This document shows, one piece after another, positions 27,562-36,872 of a stretch of DNA of 64,000 nt. Source of the DNA: Thalassospira xianhensis MCCC 1A02616 (GTDB taxonomy: Bacteria; Pseudomonadota; Alphaproteobacteria; Rhodospirillales; Thalassospiraceae); assembly GCF_003326475.1 (NCBI RefSeq), contig NZ_JPWA01000006.1, positions 62,001 to 126,000 of the forward strand, given 5' to 3'. The position numbers and the translations under genes are program-made. Below the pieces are notes generated by a model. That model did no database searches. It worked only from the letters and a program-made list of their open reading frames with translations, and was not told where the DNA came from. Position 1 is the stretch's first letter; the number at the start of each line of letters is the position of its first letter.

Positions 27562-28368
27562 TTAGCCGACCGGCGACCAGCCGTCGTCTTCGCGCAACTC
27601 TGCATTGGCAATGTCATCTGCGGCATTGTTCTGCCCGCGGAATCCGGTGGCGATCAGATAAGCTTCCGGGCTTTCCGGGCGCGACGCCGGCGGCTTGGCA
27701 TGCTTGGAAACGCGGAAGTTCTTTTTAACCCGGTTCAAAAGGTCGTTTTCCGTACCGCCCTTGAACACCTTGGCGATGAAAATCCCCCCCGGTGCAAGGA
27801 CCTCCTCGGCAAACAGCAGGGCATGCTCGACCAGATCGATAATACGGATATGGTCGGTCTGGCGATGGCCGGTGGTTTCGGGCGACATATCGGAAATCAC
27901 GGCATCAACCGGCCCGTCAAGAGCCTGCTTGATCATGTCAGGCGCCGCCGGATCAAGGAAGTCCGCCTGCAAACAGGTTGCGCCGGAAAGACCTTCCCAT
28001 TCCAGAATATCAAGCCCGACGACCTGACCACGTCCCTGTTTTGAACCGACCATGTCAACCGCAACCTGTGTCCAGCCGCCCGGCGCTGCCCCAAGATCGA
28101 CAATACGCATGCCCGGACGCAGCAAGTCGAACTGGTTGTTGATTTCAATCAGCTTGAAGGCCGCGCGCGACCGATAGCCAAGGCGCTTGGCTTCCTGCAC
28201 ATAGGGATCGTTAAGTTGCCGGTCGAGCCAGCGGGTCGAAGAAATCTTGCGTCCCTTGGCACTTTTGACGCGCGTCCGCAGCCCGCGCCGAGCGCCGGTA
28301 TCGATCGCGGCAATGGCTGAACCCTTGCGGCGGCGCGTCCCGCCTTTTCCGCTGCTATTGTCGGTCAT
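27562..28368 (-). CDS. rlmE: 23S rRNA (uridine-2'-O)-methyltransferase
   Basis: A 268-residue FtsJ/RrmJ methyltransferase. After a basic N-terminal extension (about 45 residues, rich in K/R), the core has RSRAAFKLIEI, SAM motif VDLGAAPGGWTQVA (about residues 92-105), and the catalytic K-D-K-E tetrad, visible in part as K (RAAFKL), D (ISDMSPETTGH) and K (IAKVFKGG). It methylates U2552 in 23S rRNA during large-subunit assembly. It follows the Ppx/GppA gene by 59 bases and ends in a strong terminator. Confidence 0.94.
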   Translation of the reverse strand: MTDNSSGKGGTRRRKGSAIAAIDTGARRGLRTRVKSAKGRKISSTRWLDRQLNDPYVQEAKRLGYRSRAAFKLIEINNQFDLLRPGMRIVDLGAAPGGWTQVAVDMVGSKQGRGQVVGLDILEWEGLSGATCLQADFLDPAAPDMIKQALDGPVDAVISDMSPETTGHRQTDHIRIIDLVEHALLFAEEVLAPGGIFIAKVFKGGTENDLLNRVKKNFRVSKHAKPPASRPESPEAYLIATGFRGQNNAADDIANAELREDDGWSPVG

Positions 28369-28427
28369 GTTCTTTACCTGAACTGAAACGTGTTAAAGGC
28401 CAGTACGATCCGATGGCATGACGCCGA

Positions 28428-29525
28428 TCATGGATTGGCCGAAATATGGGACACTGTATGACGTCGCGCATCGCATGGGTCAATAGCATGACCGTCTGCG
28501 CGCATCAAATCGACCAATATTCCCTCACGCAGGCCACGATCGGCAACTTTTAGCGTCGCCAGCGGCCAGATATCGCGAATCGCGGCAAAGATCGCCGCTC
28601 CCGCATCCATCAATTCGGCCCGCTGGTTCCCGATGCAGGGATGGCCTTTACGTTTGTCGGCTTCCATGCGCAGCAGCAATTCGGTGACGCGTTCCGCATC
28701 ATCGAACCGCAAATCCGATCCATCGACCTTGTGACGTTCGTACCGTTCAAGGCCAAGCGCAATACCGCAGAATGTGGTCACGGTGCCCGATGTACCAACC
28801 ATCTGCACCTTGCCGTCATCAAGAATATCCGAACAGCAATTGCGGCTGGCAAAATCGCGCAGGCGGTCACGGATTTCGGTGCGCATCGCTTCAAACCGTT
28901 CACGACGCTGCTCGATCCCGGCATAACGTTCGGTCAGGCACAGAACCCCACACGGCATCGAAAGCGTTTCGATGCACTGGGTCTGGCCCATGTTATCAAC
29001 CTTGATCCAGCAAATTTCGGTGCTGCCGCCGCCGATATCAAACACCACGGCATAGGGACGTTCATCAAGCAAAGCCGAACAGGCCTGAAGTGCCAAACGG
29101 CTTTCTTCGTCCGGATTGATGATTTTAAGTTCAATACCAGTTTCGTCAAAAACCTTCCGGACGAATTCATCGCGATTTTTGGCCGTCCGACAGGCTTCTG
29201 TCGCCACTGCATGCAGTTTTGCACCGGGATGCTTGCGCAGTTTTTTCGAACAGACCTTTAACGCGTCAATCGCGCGATCCATGGCCGCCTGGCACAGATA
29301 ACCCTTTTCACGCACACCTTCGCCAAGGCGCACAACACGTGAAAATGCATCGATCACCTTGAACCCGTCATTGCACGGGCGGGCAACCAGCAAACGGCAG
29401 TTCGAACTGCCCAGATCAATGGCGGCATAAAGTGGCGGATGGCTGGTCGCGGCAGTTACAGGGCGTTCGGCAACCAGACTGTCACCAGACAGACCTGAAG
29501 ATGCCGCCGCAGACGGCGCATCCAT
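28428..29525 (-). CDS. Ppx/GppA family phosphatase
   Basis: About 365 residues in the ASKHA fold. It has YAAIDLGSSNCRLL near the start, RVVRLGEGV, then VVFDIGGGSTEICW (second phosphate loop) and VGTSGTVTTFCGI. Such enzymes hydrolyse polyphosphate or pppGpp; substrate cannot be decided. I set the start at 29525 (MDAPSAA), where GGAAG lies seven bases upstream; 29543 is also possible. It is followed by rlmE, a frequent neighbour in alphaproteobacteria. The extra 40 residues before the ASKHA fold look disordered. Confidence 0.9.
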   Translation of the reverse strand: MDAPSAAASSGLSGDSLVAERPVTAATSHPPLYAAIDLGSSNCRLLVARPCNDGFKVIDAFSRVVRLGEGVREKGYLCQAAMDRAIDALKVCSKKLRKHPGAKLHAVATEACRTAKNRDEFVRKVFDETGIELKIINPDEESRLALQACSALLDERPYAVVFDIGGGSTEICWIKVDNMGQTQCIETLSMPCGVLCLTERYAGIEQRRERFEAMRTEIRDRLRDFASRNCCSDILDDGKVQMVGTSGTVTTFCGIALGLERYERHKVDGSDLRFDDAERVTELLLRMEADKRKGHPCIGNQRAELMDAGAAIFAAIRDIWPLATLKVADRGLREGILVDLMRADGHAIDPCDARRHTVSHISANP

Positions 29526-29846
29526 TACGGCACTTCCGACCATGGCAGCACCGCCGTCAGGGCGGATAGCCCTGTGCGTGTCGCTATGGGGAGATACCTG
29601 TTTCACCTTTGTAAACCTGCCTTGTCTGTTACATGCCAATTCAATGATCACATCAAGACGACATTTATATGACGGTCTTGCGAATCATCCATATGAGTTT
29701 ACCGACAATGTTGCACAAGGCAAATCCCGTATGCATTTAACACATAGGCATGTGCATCTGACCACATGGCGGGGAAAAAAGGTCTTGCCAAAGTGCCACC
29801 GGTTTTATAAATAGCGCCCCACGCCACACGGCGTTCAAGGCTCTGT

Positions 29847-29920
29847 TGGGGAATAGGTTAACGGTAGACCTACGGACTCTGACTCCGTCAGTCCTGGTTC
29901 GAATCCAGGTTCCCCAGCCA
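29847..29920 (+). tRNA. tRNA-Gln (anticodon CTG)
   Basis: A 74-base cloverleaf with acceptor TGGGGAA / TTCCCCA, discriminator G and encoded CCA. The anticodon arm is ACGGA-CTCTGAC-TCCGT, giving anticodon CTG (CAG codons). T-arm is CCTGG-TTCGAAT-CCAGG. Confidence 0.95.
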
Positions 29921-30003
29921 GCCTTCACCTGCTTTGCAGGCTTTGGTGAACTTCGGTCCAATAATTTTGTACCGAACAAAAATCACCCCTTACATAGCCC
30001 TGC

Positions 30004-30077
30004 TGGGGAATAGGTTAATGGTAGACCCGCGGACTCTGACTCCGCTAGTCCTGGTTCGAGTCCAGGTTCCCCAGCCA
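30004..30077 (+). tRNA. tRNA-Gln (anticodon CTG), second copy
   Basis: Same structure and anticodon as the first copy, 83 bases downstream, with encoded CCA. The anticodon stem differs by a compensated pair (GCGGA / TCCGC), so both copies look functional. Confidence 0.95.
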
Positions 30078-30302
30078 TCTTTCTCCTTCGCCAATCCAAA
30101 GATTTTTGATTTTTCACGTAACGCAGTACGCTGATTGTCGCGTCTGGCAAAACAGTCATTTTCCGATATCGGCAGTCTTCGACCGGCCAAGAAGATATTT
30201 TGCCATTAAGGGGAACCAGCCGCCGTGTTTTACGTTGGTGGTCATACGATCTGTGACAAATCACAGGCAACGAATGCACATTTGGCAACAAAGGAGCATG
30301 AG

Positions 30303-31214
30303 ATGCTTACCGATATGTACCGATCCCGTCACTGTTCACGTCCGACAATCATCGATCGTGTTGATCCGGTAATCTGGTCCGATCATGGCCATTGCCCGAT
30401 GATCTCGGCCGAGGATGAGAAATTTTACGAAAAGAACGGCTTTCTGTTTCTCAAAAATGTTTTCAGCGAAAAAGAAGTCGCCGAGCTTCGCCGGGAAGCT
30501 GATCGGGTTGAAAATTCGGATCCGACCGATGATGAGGTTGTTTCAGAACCGGGCAGCAACGAAGTTCGCAGCGTTTTTCGCGTCCATGATAAAAGTGACG
30601 TATTCGCACACCTGATATCCGATGACCGGCTGGTCGCGATCGCCGAACATTTTCTGGATGACGATGTTTACATTCATCAATCGCGGGTCAATTTCAAACC
30701 GGCTTTCAAGGGCAAGGAATTCTTCTGGCATTCGGATTTTGAAACCTGGCACACCGAAGACGGCATGCCGCGCATGCGTGCCTTTTCGATGTCAATCACA
30801 TTGACTGATAACTCGGCCCATAATGGCCCACTGATGCTGATCCCGGGATCGCATAAGCAGTTCATTTCCTGCGTCGGGGAAACGCCCGACCAGAACTATA
30901 AAAGCTCGTTGAAAATACAGGAAATCGGCACCCCTGATCAGGATAACCTGTCGCAGATGGTCGACGAGAACGGGATTGTCGCGCCGGTCGGCCCGGCCGG
31001 GTCGGTTCTGATCTTTGATTGCAATACACTGCACGGGTCGGGCAACAACATTACCCCCTACCCGCGATCGAACCTGTTTTTCGTTTATAATGCGATGTCA
31101 AACCGGCTGGTTGCGCCATTTGGCGGTACGAAGCCACGCCCGAACTTTCTGGCAACGCGAGAGAATATTGTTCCGGTACGTAACGGCCGGCACAAAATAC
31201 AGGCCGCCGAATAG
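30303..31214 (+). CDS. ectD: Ectoine hydroxylase
   Basis: A 303-residue Fe(II)/2-oxoglutarate dioxygenase. The EctD signature FFWHSDFETWHTEDGMPRMRA (seen in two pieces near residues 140-160) includes the HxD iron ligands; the third ligand His is in NTLHGSGNN, and the 2-oxoglutarate Arg in PYPRSN. It converts ectoine to 5-hydroxyectoine, a compatible solute. I start at 30303, seven bases after AAAGGAG. No ectABC genes lie in the window, so it either acts with a distant ectoine operon or on imported ectoine. Confidence 0.93.
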   Translation: MLTDMYRSRHCSRPTIIDRVDPVIWSDHGHCPMISAEDEKFYEKNGFLFLKNVFSEKEVAELRREADRVENSDPTDDEVVSEPGSNEVRSVFRVHDKSDVFAHLISDDRLVAIAEHFLDDDVYIHQSRVNFKPAFKGKEFFWHSDFETWHTEDGMPRMRAFSMSITLTDNSAHNGPLMLIPGSHKQFISCVGETPDQNYKSSLKIQEIGTPDQDNLSQMVDENGIVAPVGPAGSVLIFDCNTLHGSGNNITPYPRSNLFFVYNAMSNRLVAPFGGTKPRPNFLATRENIVPVRNGRHKIQAAE

Positions 31215-31219
31215 TCCGG

Positions 31220-31939
31220 TCAGGAAGACAGGAAACAGGGCGGCGACGATCCTTCCGCCCTGTTGACATCGCCAGTTGCCTTTTCGGTTACCGGGCGCAT
31301 GCCCGCCTCGGTCAGGATGATGTCAACCGGGATGTCGTATTCATGCGGAAAAATATCGGCAAGACACGTGGCTTCAAACCCGACGCCGATGACAAGCGGG
31401 CGAACCGTCATCGCGGCAAGTGTCCGATCAAAAAATCCGCCACCATATCCCAGCCGGTAACCGCGACCGTCAAACCCGACAAGAGGCGCAACCATGACAT
31501 GGACCGGTACCATCTTGGTCCCAACTGGTTCGGGGATACGGGCAAACCCCGGCGCCATTCCTGTTTTCTGCGTCCAGTCATGAAAAAACATCGGCTGCGC
31601 CTTGCCCGGGACGACCGGCAGGGCAGCCTTTCCACCCCGTTCGATATGATCACCAATCACCGGGCGCAGATCGATCTCATTCTGGATCGGCCAATAAAAG
31701 CCGACCGTCGCTTTTGGCCGCTCATTCAGAATGACCGCCATTCCTTCGCAAACGGACAAGGACCATTGTTTATGGATGGCGGGATCAATCCCGCCCCGCC
31801 ATGCCAGCAATTCCTTGCGCACAATCTTGCGCCATTCAGATATTTTGGCATCGTCTGAATGGCTGGGAGGATCGGGCAAGCGGATCGGGCGCATGGGGCG
31901 TAACCTGATGGCGATGTTTGAAACGGGCGCAATAGACAA
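31220..31939 (-). CDS. 5-formyltetrahydrofolate cyclo-ligase
   Basis: A 239-residue enzyme that converts 5-formyl-THF to 5,10-methenyl-THF with ATP. Family motifs: VGFYWPIQNEIDLRP (about residues 80-95), the substrate loop and the signature GRGYRLGYGGGFFDRTL (about 157-173). The N-terminus has about 25 extra residues that look unstructured, so the true start may be the Met at residue 16. It converges with ectD, with 5 bases between stops. Confidence 0.92.
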   Translation of the reverse strand: MSIAPVSNIAIRLRPMRPIRLPDPPSHSDDAKISEWRKIVRKELLAWRGGIDPAIHKQWSLSVCEGMAVILNERPKATVGFYWPIQNEIDLRPVIGDHIERGGKAALPVVPGKAQPMFFHDWTQKTGMAPGFARIPEPVGTKMVPVHVMVAPLVGFDGRGYRLGYGGGFFDRTLAAMTVRPLVIGVGFEATCLADIFPHEYDIPVDIILTEAGMRPVTEKATGDVNRAEGSSPPCFLSS

Positions 31940-31968
31940 GTTTAACGCAAAATGGTCCTGAAACGAAT

Positions 31969-31991
31969 AACGCGCCGGAGACCGGCGCGTT
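31969..31991 (-). terminator. Terminator of the cold-shock gene
   Basis: Perfect 10-bp stem (31969-31978 with 31982-31991), loop AGA. On the minus strand TTATTCGTTTC follows, a modest U-tract. Confidence 0.7.
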
Positions 31992-32027
31992 AACGGTTGT
32001 CAGCAAAAGCTGCAATCCAAAATCAAA

Positions 32028-32234
32028 TTACATGATGGAGAGTTCTTCTGCCGACATGCGGCCGTTACGACCTTCAATCAGCTCGAATTGAACCTTCTGA
32101 CCCTCATCAAGTCCCTGCAGACCAGCACGCTGAACAGCGGTGATGTGCACGAATGCATCCTTGCCGCCTTCGTCCGGGGTGATGAAGCCATAACCCTTGG
32201 TCGCATTGAACCACTTAACCGTTCCGGTAGCCAT
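32028..32234 (-). CDS. Cold-shock domain protein (CspA family)
   Basis: A 68-residue single cold-shock domain that binds RNA. RNP1 (KGYGFITPD) and RNP2 (DAFVHITAV) are intact. The N-terminal [14 protein letters not shown] is typical. I start at 32234; longer readings add unrelated residues. AAGGA lies 11 bases upstream, and a leader with no ORF precedes it, as is usual for thermo-regulated csp mRNAs. Confidence 0.95.
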   Translation of the reverse strand: MATGTVKWFNATKGYGFITPDEGGKDAFVHITAVQRAGLQGLDEGQKVQFELIEGRNGRMSAEELSIM

Positions 32235-32917
32235 ATCCGTAGTCGTCCTTAGTTTTGGTAATCGCATTTCCCAAACCCGGAAAATGCTTAGGTTGCGTCC
32301 CTGCATTATACCTTCAGTGCAACCTGACAGCCCTCAACCAGAAGGCAACCACGCAGCCCGAAGATACACTGCATCGTTTCAACAATTACGCGAATTTCGG
32401 CCTTCACGCAACGAATTCATGTTTGAAGTTCTTTATTCAACGCTGATGGTTAGCCGGTATTTCGCGAATATTGCTTGCTGATCAGCGGTCAACTCTTGGC
32501 ACAACCAGATCGCGCCGGGAGGTCCATTGATTTCAAACGAATTTTTAATTGTGTTCACACCTGTGACAGCAAGCCGCGCGAAGGCAGACTGATCCCCGAC
32601 AGGGGAAAACCCCACAAAGCAAGGATTCCTCTTGGTTTCAGATAGATCGCACAATATTCACCGCATATGCGCGAGACAGGGGATCAGTAGCGGTCACTAA
32701 TCACAGCAAATCTCTCAAAGGGGCGAGCTCGTTCAACTTGATCAAGCCAACGGTAACTGGCCACGAAGCGCCTAGCCCCTCATCCGTTGCACTAAAATTA
32801 ACTGTGAACATTTTCACAATTCAATGCACATTCAGGTTGTTTTTAAACGCTTACTTACACGTAAAAAAGCAATCGCTGTGCCGATTCTCCGTCACCGGCC
32901 AACGCCCGATAAGACGA
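32235..32917. other. AT-rich stretch without an accepted gene
   Basis: The right neighbour is the frameshifted gene at 32918-33647. A minus-strand ORF at 32433-32654 (TTG start, ending KYRLTISVE) has protein-like composition, and a second frame just upstream reads CGEYCAIYLKPRG before it; the two might be remnants of one decayed gene. I could not support it further. No terminator or tRNA is seen. Confidence 0.35.
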
Positions 32918-33647
32918 TCAAAGTACCGGAGGATAACTTTCAAAGGGTTCTGAGATCGCCCCTTCACGGTCGCCCGCAGAACGGATTGTCCGGACACGCT
33001 GATCAAACTGGCCAAGCAGAAAACTGGCATAATCCGTGTCATGGCAAACGAAACCAAGTCTAACATGAACAATCGGAGGGATCGGAGCCGCTATCAAACC
33101 CTGTTCATCTTTGTAACGCCCATCATGGGCGATGAGCCCATCGATGCGCCCTTCAAGCAGCAGTTTTTCCCCTTGCTCCAGACTGCGCATCCCATAAAAT
33201 TCGATCCTGCTGTCATAGGGAACCGATACCGGTGGCAAATTGGCAAGATGCCCGATCAGAAGACTGTCACGAGCTTCAGGATCATCTCCGCGCCGGATAT
33301 AAAGGATCAGATCAAACGCGACATGCTCGCTCGCAGTGATCGCCCCCTCCAAAGGAGGCCGGGACACGCAAAACCACACAATCAAGCTCTTTACTGTCGA
33401 ACATCTCGATCAGACGATTGTATGGGATTCCGTCATTTAGATGAAATTCGGGTTGCTCTATCATCGCCTGAAAGAAGGAGCGCTGCGTTGTGGTCAGAGA
33501 CGCCTTCCACTCCTCGGCCAACTGGATTGTGATGCCGATCTCAAGTCGAGACTTGTCATGGTCGGCAAGACTTACCGTCGGCACAAATCCCGCAGTGAAA
33601 AAGGCAAAAGCGAGGATACGGGAGAGTAGCGGACAGATCATTTTCAA
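32918..33647 (-). pseudogene. Frameshifted periplasmic substrate-binding-like protein
   Basis: Two overlapping minus-strand frames look like one gene. The first (33647 down to 33312) gives a signal peptide (ILAFAFFTAGFVPTVSLA) followed by RLIEMFDSKELDCVV. The second (down to 32918) continues with CVSRPPLEGAITASEHVAFDL and ends near RTIRSAG. Removing one T from the TTTT run near 33378-33382 joins them without a stop, giving about 240 residues resembling a type II binding protein without a transporter nearby. The ribosome site is weak. Sequencing error or real inactivation cannot be told apart. Confidence 0.55.
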
Positions 33648-34145
33648 CCAAAGCGCCCCAATGCGTTCGTGGTTGCCTCGATATGGCGCTTTGAGTATTC
33701 CTATTCAAGAGATCGGGCCAAAGTGCAAGGTCGAGAAATCGTAGCCAGATTTTCGATTTCACTCGCCCGCTACATTCCGAATCACGTGACACTCGAAATA
33801 GCGTTTCGTTGGTCGCATTTGCCAATATCTGACGCCACTTTCCCGCTCGCAAAAAGCAGATACATGAAATTGAGATATTCAACCGACTGAAACAAATGCC
33901 TGTAGCCGTTGGGGTTTTCGGCATCACGCATGAATCCCGTTACGCATGTTCGATTTTGTCATGATTTGGAACGCGGTTTCTCGTGACAAGCCGATGCAAT
34001 TCGGTTGAAGATAGAAATAAATGTGTAAAACGCAGCACACAGCCACAACATATAAAAAAAGAGCAAGCCGGAAAATACCGGATCTGTTGGGACACAAGCA
34101 GTTAGCAAAAAAGGTTAAGCCGAAGACCGGATCGGAAAACATAAA
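33648..34145. other. AT-rich intergenic region upstream of the GGDEF gene
   Basis: No ORF with a credible start; the 123-residue minus ORF at 33556-33927 overlaps the signal-peptide end of the broken gene and has atypical composition. The region must contain the promoter of the diguanylate cyclase. I see no hairpin or tRNA. Confidence 0.5.
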
Positions 34146-35174
34146 TTGACTGCTACGACAAAGATCGCCAATCCACGCGACATTGCGCACAATGTCATGA
34201 CGCTGATAGCCGAGTTGAATCTGCAGCCTACGCCGCAGGTTTATCACGTATTTTACAGCTATTTGACCGACGAGATTCCAGAGCTAAGCCAACTGATCAA
34301 GGTCTTGATACGCAACACTCAGGAATTGGACGAAGAAACCGTTTTCCGGATTTACCACAAGTTTCTTGGCGCACATGCCATGCAGCAGCGCCTGAATCTG
34401 GGGGTTGAAGGATTGCAGGCCGCGGTTGAGCGCGTCGAGGAAGCCGTTCATAACGTTATTCGCGAAACAGAAGGTTTCTGCGAGCATCTGGACAATGCTT
34501 CCGACCAGCTAAGCGCGGATGATGTTACGCTTGAAGTTGCCCGCGACGTAACGCGCGGGCTTTCAAGTGCCACGCGGGATGCACATGGTCGTTATAGTGA
34601 ATTCAACGGATGTCTTGACGAGTATCACAACGAAGTTCGCAGGGTTAGAAGTGAACTGGAACTGGTACGACGGGATGCCCTGACCGATACATTAACCGGC
34701 ATTGCCAACCGCAAGAATTTTGATGCGTCGCTTCGCGATGCGGTGACCACGACGATGGAAACCGGTGCACCGCTAAGCCTTTTGATGATCGATATCGATC
34801 ACTTCAAAAATTTCAATGACAGTCACGGGCATCGCGCAGGCGATGGCGTCTTAAAGGCTGTGGCGCGCGTTCTGGTCAATTCGACAAAGGGTGCCGATAC
34901 CGTTGCGCGGTACGGTGGCGAAGAATTTTCTGTCATTTTGCCGGACACAACAGCCGAGAATGCCGCCAAACTTGCCAACAAGTTGCGTGACAATGTTTCA
35001 GGTCAAAGAATTATCAATAAGAAAACCGGTAAGGATTTCGGGAAGTTAACCGTTTCAATCGGCTTGACGTCTTATAAGCTTGGCGAGAATATACTGGAGT
35101 TTGTTGACCGTGCCGATGGCGCCCTTTATCAAGCCAAACAGGAAGGCAGAAATACCTGCATTATGATACAGTGA
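34146..35174 (+). CDS. GGDEF domain protein, probable diguanylate cyclase
   Basis: A 342-residue soluble protein. Residues about 1-160 form an uncharacterised helical domain (TPQVYHVFYSYLTDEIPELSQL). The GGDEF domain follows, with DALTDTLTGIANRKNFD, IDIDHFKNFNDSHGHRAGD and active site RYGGEEF near residue 258. The inhibitory I-site RxxD is replaced by KGAD, so product inhibition may be lost. No membrane segment. The start codon is TTG at 34146 and the ribosome site is weak; no better in-frame start is nearby. It makes cyclic di-GMP. Confidence 0.88.
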   Translation: MTATTKIANPRDIAHNVMTLIAELNLQPTPQVYHVFYSYLTDEIPELSQLIKVLIRNTQELDEETVFRIYHKFLGAHAMQQRLNLGVEGLQAAVERVEEAVHNVIRETEGFCEHLDNASDQLSADDVTLEVARDVTRGLSSATRDAHGRYSEFNGCLDEYHNEVRRVRSELELVRRDALTDTLTGIANRKNFDASLRDAVTTTMETGAPLSLLMIDIDHFKNFNDSHGHRAGDGVLKAVARVLVNSTKGADTVARYGGEEFSVILPDTTAENAAKLANKLRDNVSGQRIINKKTGKDFGKLTVSIGLTSYKLGENILEFVDRADGALYQAKQEGRNTCIMIQ

Positions 35175-35349
35175 CATATCAGTCAGGTTGAAACCGGAAA
35201 CAAAGCACCATTCCCAAACGACCTTGCCGGTATGAGAATATGGACACTACCAGTCCCGGACCTGCTGCGATAAACTGAATGTCTGTGCGTTATCTTAGAA
35301 CTCAGACGAAAAATCACACGCGCAGCGCCAATCCGGGCGGAGCAAATAA

Positions 35350-36384
35350 ATGAACAAACCGACGCGCGAACGGAAACTGGATCTTGAACACAAGGTCTTT
35401 AAATCGTTCGAGGAATGCCATTTCCAAAAGTCCGACCTTTCGGACGAGGCTCTTTTTGTCCTGAAGATGGCCGAAGGATCGGTTGTATCCCTGCCCCTTA
35501 AAGCGGTGTGCAAGGAATTCGGGATTGACCCAGACTCAAATGACGGCGAGTTGATCGGCCTTGTCGACAAATCACTGGATTTCGTTAATGTACTGCGCCC
35601 CGGCGATGATTTACCGCTGGAGGTCCTAACAGGCGAAGCATCATGGGACGTGGACGAAGACCACCGTGCGATCGCGTATAACCGCTTGACCATGCAGCTT
35701 GTCACCTGGATGTCCGGGAACGAGGAACTGATTACGGATCCCGAACAACTGATGCAGATCGCCGAAGACCCTGCGACCAAGAAAAAGATCAACCAGGCTT
35801 TTGATGAAGTCGCCGACAAGCTCAATATCGGCCGTGAAAATCGCGAAGAAGTCGTCAATCTGGTTCATCAGGTGGCCGAGGAACTTTCCTATGTCGAAAC
35901 GCTGCGCGACAAATATCGCAACGTCAAAAAGATCGACCGGAAACTGCAGGAATTGCGTCGTATCTACGCCCACGAAAAAGGTGTTCTGGAGACTGTTACA
36001 CAGGTTATCCGCCTGATTGACGACGCGATGAAAAAGTTCGAAGGCAGCTTTGACGAGATTGACGCCAATACCGGCGAAATCATGTCGGTCCTGCGTAACT
36101 TCACAACGCAACGGCAATATATCCGCACCAAGCGCGACGATCTTTATCGCCGTCTCCGCGCGTGGGAGCCGCTTTTTGAACGCTGGGAAACCATGGAACT
36201 GGAACGTGGGGCAGCAGCTGTACGTCTGGTGCGCGACACCTACCAGTTCCTTGCGCCACGCTTCATGAAGGTCAAGGAATGGCTGATGATGACCAAGGTG
36301 CAGGACGGAATTGCCGCAGGCCAAAGCTTCAAGAATGAAGATGAACGCATGGGGGCTCTCAAAGGCAAGATGATGCAGTGGTAA
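35350..36384 (+). CDS. Hypothetical helical protein, 344 residues
   Basis: No known domain recognised. After an acidic N-terminal half (about 1-150), residues 170-280 contain charged helices likely to form a coiled coil (LRDKYRNVKKIDRKLQELRRIYAHEKGV). There is no signal peptide or membrane segment. GGAG lies 10 bases upstream of the ATG. It follows the diguanylate cyclase by 175 bases and ends in a strong terminator; co-transcription is possible but not shown. Confidence 0.75.
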   Translation: MNKPTRERKLDLEHKVFKSFEECHFQKSDLSDEALFVLKMAEGSVVSLPLKAVCKEFGIDPDSNDGELIGLVDKSLDFVNVLRPGDDLPLEVLTGEASWDVDEDHRAIAYNRLTMQLVTWMSGNEELITDPEQLMQIAEDPATKKKINQAFDEVADKLNIGRENREEVVNLVHQVAEELSYVETLRDKYRNVKKIDRKLQELRRIYAHEKGVLETVTQVIRLIDDAMKKFEGSFDEIDANTGEIMSVLRNFTTQRQYIRTKRDDLYRRLRAWEPLFERWETMELERGAAAVRLVRDTYQFLAPRFMKVKEWLMMTKVQDGIAAGQSFKNEDERMGALKGKMMQW

Positions 36385-36423
36385 CAGCCGTTGCTGTCCT
36401 CGCTTGTGGGCATCGTAAAATGC

Positions 36424-36455
36424 AAAAGCGCAGCATCTGCTGCGCTTTTTGTTTT
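36424..36455 (+). terminator. Terminator of the 344-residue protein gene
   Basis: Perfect 12-bp stem (36424-36435 with 36438-36449) and TTTTTGTTTT downstream. Confidence 0.88.
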
Positions 36456-36469
36456 GGGTATTCCCGCCC

Positions 36470-36787
36470 CTATTGCTTCATGATTTTAAGCGCCACATGG
36501 CCATCAATCATTGTTATCGACTTTTTCGAGGATGCCGGCACGGGCACGCGGACATCAATGCAATAGGCAATCAGTGCTGCCGCCAGTTCGGCCCCCGCTG
36601 CCGGGACGATAATCGGATCACCATGATCGGCAATGATGTTGAGCCGCGCTGCAATTTCAGGCGATTTTTGAATTTCAAGCTTTCCGATCTGACCGGGCGG
36701 CAAAGGTTTTCCGGTGCGGCGACGATATCCGACCAGCGCCTTGATGAGTTCGCTTTCCTCGAAAATGATACAGCGCAACTCGCGCAT
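36470..36787 (-). CDS. Hypothetical protein, 105 residues
   Basis: A protein with no recognised domain. The N-terminus reads MRELRCIIFEESELIKALVGYRRRTG, and the rest is a mixed alpha/beta chain (LPPGQIGKLEIQKSPEI). GGAAGAG lies eight bases before the ATG, supporting a real gene. It converges with the gene before it and lies 85 bases downstream of the LysE start's far end. No function proposed. Confidence 0.65.
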   Translation of the reverse strand: MRELRCIIFEESELIKALVGYRRRTGKPLPPGQIGKLEIQKSPEIAARLNIIADHGDPIIVPAAGAELAAALIAYCIDVRVPVPASSKKSITMIDGHVALKIMKQ

Positions 36788-36872
36788 GATGGCTCTTCCT
36801 GCAAATAATTCTATACAACGATATAGGGCAGGATAATCCGACTTTAAAGAGGTTTTACAAACAAATAGCCCC

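Noticed and set aside
32433..32654. Minus-strand ORF of 73 codons with protein-like sequence
   Set aside because: TTG start, stop codon immediately upstream in frame and no ribosome site; at best a fragment of a decayed gene, so described only in the gap note.
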